From positions 3,410,001 through 3,474,000 of the forward strand of contig JAXRKN010000038.1 of assembly GCA_038502055.1 (NCBI GenBank): a stretch of 64,000 bases of DNA. Reading direction: 5' to 3'. The stretch is from Tanytarsus gracilentus. Lineage: Eukaryota; Arthropoda; Insecta; Diptera; Chironomidae. A model generated the notes under the pieces. It saw only the letters and a list, made by a program, of their open reading frames with translations, did not search any database and was not told where the DNA came from. A program made the translations under genes and the position numbers. Below are positions 62,201 through 64,000 of this stretch, in pieces (positions within the stretch are counted from its first letter, which is position 1; each line of letters opens with the position of its first letter).

Positions 62201-64000
62201 ACAGATTTGCCAATAATCACAGTAAACAATCGAGTAAATTATCAAACAAATAGAATAAGCCATAGTGACATAATTTCACATGAATTTCCTGAAATTCTCG
62301 ATAAGCCAACAAATGGACAGCCCCTTTTAGTTGACATTCAACCATCTCAAGTTGCGAACGTAATGATTCCTCACGATAGTAGTTCAGTACTGGTGTTTGG
62401 AGGTGTCCATGAGGCTCACAAAGTCGGTCAATACTTTAACGATCCACCGCCACATGCAAACGTTGAAGTTGGAATTAAGAGTGTTAATCTATTAGCTGAC
62501 ATCAATGGCAATAAATATGATTCAAATAATCAACAAGGAAATAGACCTGGCGTTCAATATGATGTTAAGGATAATATAATTGTGGCGTCTGAAAATATTG
62601 GCTCTCCATCGAATATTAATATTCAAGTTAGTCCTTTAAATAATTCGCCAACAATTCACTTTACTCGACCGAATGAATACGCCACAAATTTGGTGCAATC
62701 AGTTCAATTCTCGCCCAGTTCGGTGATTAGCTTTTATCCTGACTCTTCAGAAGGCTATCGAAGACCGCCTCCAATTCCGACTCACCAACAAATTCTAAAT
62801 CAACAAAAGCAGCAACAAATTGCGATTGATCAGCAGTTGAAGCAAAAACACATTGAAAATCAGAAAAGAATTGAAAATGAAAATCAAAAGAGGCAAGAAT
62901 TTATTAATCGACAGAAGCAAGCGGAACATCAAAAGAGAAAGGATCAAGAAGAGTTCCAAAAGAGAAGAGAATATGAGGAGCAACAGAGAAGGAAAGAAAT
63001 GGAGCAAGATCAGAGGAGAAAAGAGTATGAAGAGCATCAACGTCAAAAGCAAATTGAGCATCAAAAGAGGCAGGAATTTGAGAGACAAAAGGCAATTGAG
63101 CAGCAAAAACGTCAGCAAGAGAATGAAAATCAAAAAAGAATTCAGCACCAGCAAGAAATGAATAATAGAATTAAAAATCAAATTGTTCTTCCTCACAGAC
63201 CGCCAGTCCGACCCGAAATCCCTCCACAATCGGGTCACAATCAAGCTAATAATGGTTACATAGTTCTTACAAGCAATTACAATTCTCATGATCAAGCGAC
63301 ACAAAATCAGCAATCGCCATTCATTCCAATGCCTGACTTTAAAATGCCTCCATCTTCCCCTCGACCAACAATTCACACAACAACACCGAATGACTATGCA
63401 GATGGCGATTTAGATGGCCCACTCGTTCAGGAATCAGTTCACCGTCCTAAATTGCCAAGTGGAGAAAATCACGATGATGACGATGACGTTAAAGATATCG
63501 AAGAGTTTGATAATTTCGTGTACCATAAAATGGTTTCAACAAGCGAAACGCCTTCAACTGAAAAACCATCAACTTCAACATCAGCAACGACACGAAGAAT
63601 TTCAACACTTCCAATTTCAACGGAAAGAATTTCAATCACGACAAACAGAAATGGCCCAATTTACATTCCAAAGCCATATCCAAATCATCAATTTGATAAT
63701 CTTCCGAATCTCGTAAATGATCTTCAATATCGACCGCCTCTAAGTCGACCAACTCTTAAAACTTTCCAACATCTTCCTGTCGGTCCTCAATTTAAACCAA
63801 ACACAAACATGAAACCGCCGACGCCACCGAAAATTTCAAGACGTCCAACACATCCATTTGGACCTCACAAAACAACTTTCAGAATTTCTATGCCAATTGA
63901 TCCAATGCCTGATGATTCGAGTGTTATAAATAATTTACAGACTGAAGTTCCATTCAATCCAATTTACACTCAAACTACTTCACCAATTAGCTCTTCAACC
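59267..64000 (+). CDS. Second set of exons with YTTYTYxTT repeats, alternative 3' part of the large secreted gene, partial at the right edge
   Basis: Exons 59267-59619, 59934-60137 and 60194-64000 (open at the edge) stay in one frame for about 1455 codons. The first exon begins in the same phase as 51276, so the leader exons 33833-33914 and 48319-48375 can splice to either set. No local signal peptide or suitable ATG is present, which argues against a separate gene. Type B repeats recur: CLTTYTYLTTYEINGSTMIES at about 59985, FSTTYTYYNT at about 60218 and YLTTFTYFTTLLQNGG at about 60727. The long last exon is Pro/Gln/Asn-rich, with a His-rich stretch (about 62059-62145) and a Glu/Lys/Arg/Gln-rich helical stretch (about 62805-63165). 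It is probably secreted matrix. Whether it is an isoform or a downstream paralogue needs transcripts. Confidence 0.75.
59620..59933 (+). other. Intron within the second exon set
   Basis: This 314-bp intron has donor GTAAAATCT and acceptor TTTTTAATAG. Both junctions are phase 0 (NPK then IDNIPEN). Nothing else is visible. Confidence 0.7.
62059..62145 (+). repeat. Histidine-rich coding repeat
   Basis: The frame here reads SHSHHHFNNQHGHHHNKHH and continues with HY and QQHH. The DNA is a run of CAT/CAC codons with AAT. Such stretches can bind metal ions or respond to pH; here only the composition is seen. Confidence 0.7.
62805..63165 (+). repeat. Charged Glu/Lys/Arg/Gln-rich coding repeat
   Basis: About 120 codons read as imperfect units such as HQKRQEFERQKAIEQQKRQQ, with almost no Gly or Pro. 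The pattern fits a long single alpha helix or coiled coil within an otherwise disordered, secreted protein. It explains the Leu-rich antisense ORF on the other strand. Confidence 0.65.

Noticed and set aside
62795..63376. Leu-rich minus-strand ORF of 193 codons
   Set aside because: It is the complement of the Glu/Lys/Gln repeat in the real plus-strand frame, which gives Leu/Phe codons.

Overview
This window looks like nuclear DNA of an insect, most likely a nematoceran fly (a chironomid-type midge is my best guess). The evidence is AT-rich non-coding DNA, very short spliced introns (about 50-65 bp) with clear GT/AG borders, and conserved animal genes with insect-type architecture. The species call is inference; the gene calls rest on protein similarity I recognise by eye, and no search was run.

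Region 1 (1-11.1 kb) is a dense housekeeping block. It holds SF3B1 (minus, N-terminal half, running off the left edge), a PIAS-type SUMO E3 ligase that seems to lack the SAP domain (minus), the complex I subunit NDUFS7/ND-20 (plus), the P-body scaffold Ge-1/EDC4 (plus, eight exons) and the rRNA-processing factor UTP23 (minus).

Region 2 (11.6-19 kb) is one minus-strand gene, a RhoGAP19D/ARHGAP21-23-like PDZ-PH-RhoGAP protein that I assembled from 14 exons. It has an extra phase-0/phase-0 candidate exon inside the PH domain.

Region 3 (20-24.7 kb) is the most novel part. It is a cluster of eight small genes for secreted, cysteine-free proteins of about 80-110 aa. Seven share a core of the form P-[ST]-x-I-[ST]-x-N-N-[IVL]-G-[DN]-I-x-[NT]-V-x-V directly after the signal peptide. 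Several also share a C-terminal SPE[MI]-type helix, and the eighth keeps only the signal peptide and that helix. Genes lie on both strands with TATA boxes and GATA-type motifs between them. I do not recognise the family.

Region 4 (24.7-64 kb) is dominated by a very large plus-strand gene for a secreted, mucin-like matrix protein. A signal-peptide exon (33.83 kb) is followed by a 14.4-kb intron, a small exon (48.3 kb), a further intron, then either a 6.7-kb terminal exon (51.3-58.0 kb) or a second exon set (59.3 kb to beyond the right edge). Both 3' sets carry the same YTTYTYxTT repeat, and both accept the same splice phase. The non-coding DNA holds two probable mobile elements: a 624-bp non-autonomous DNA transposon with 13-bp terminal inverted repeats, and a 75-bp retroposed fragment with an 18-bp target-site duplication and a cUUCGg hairpin.
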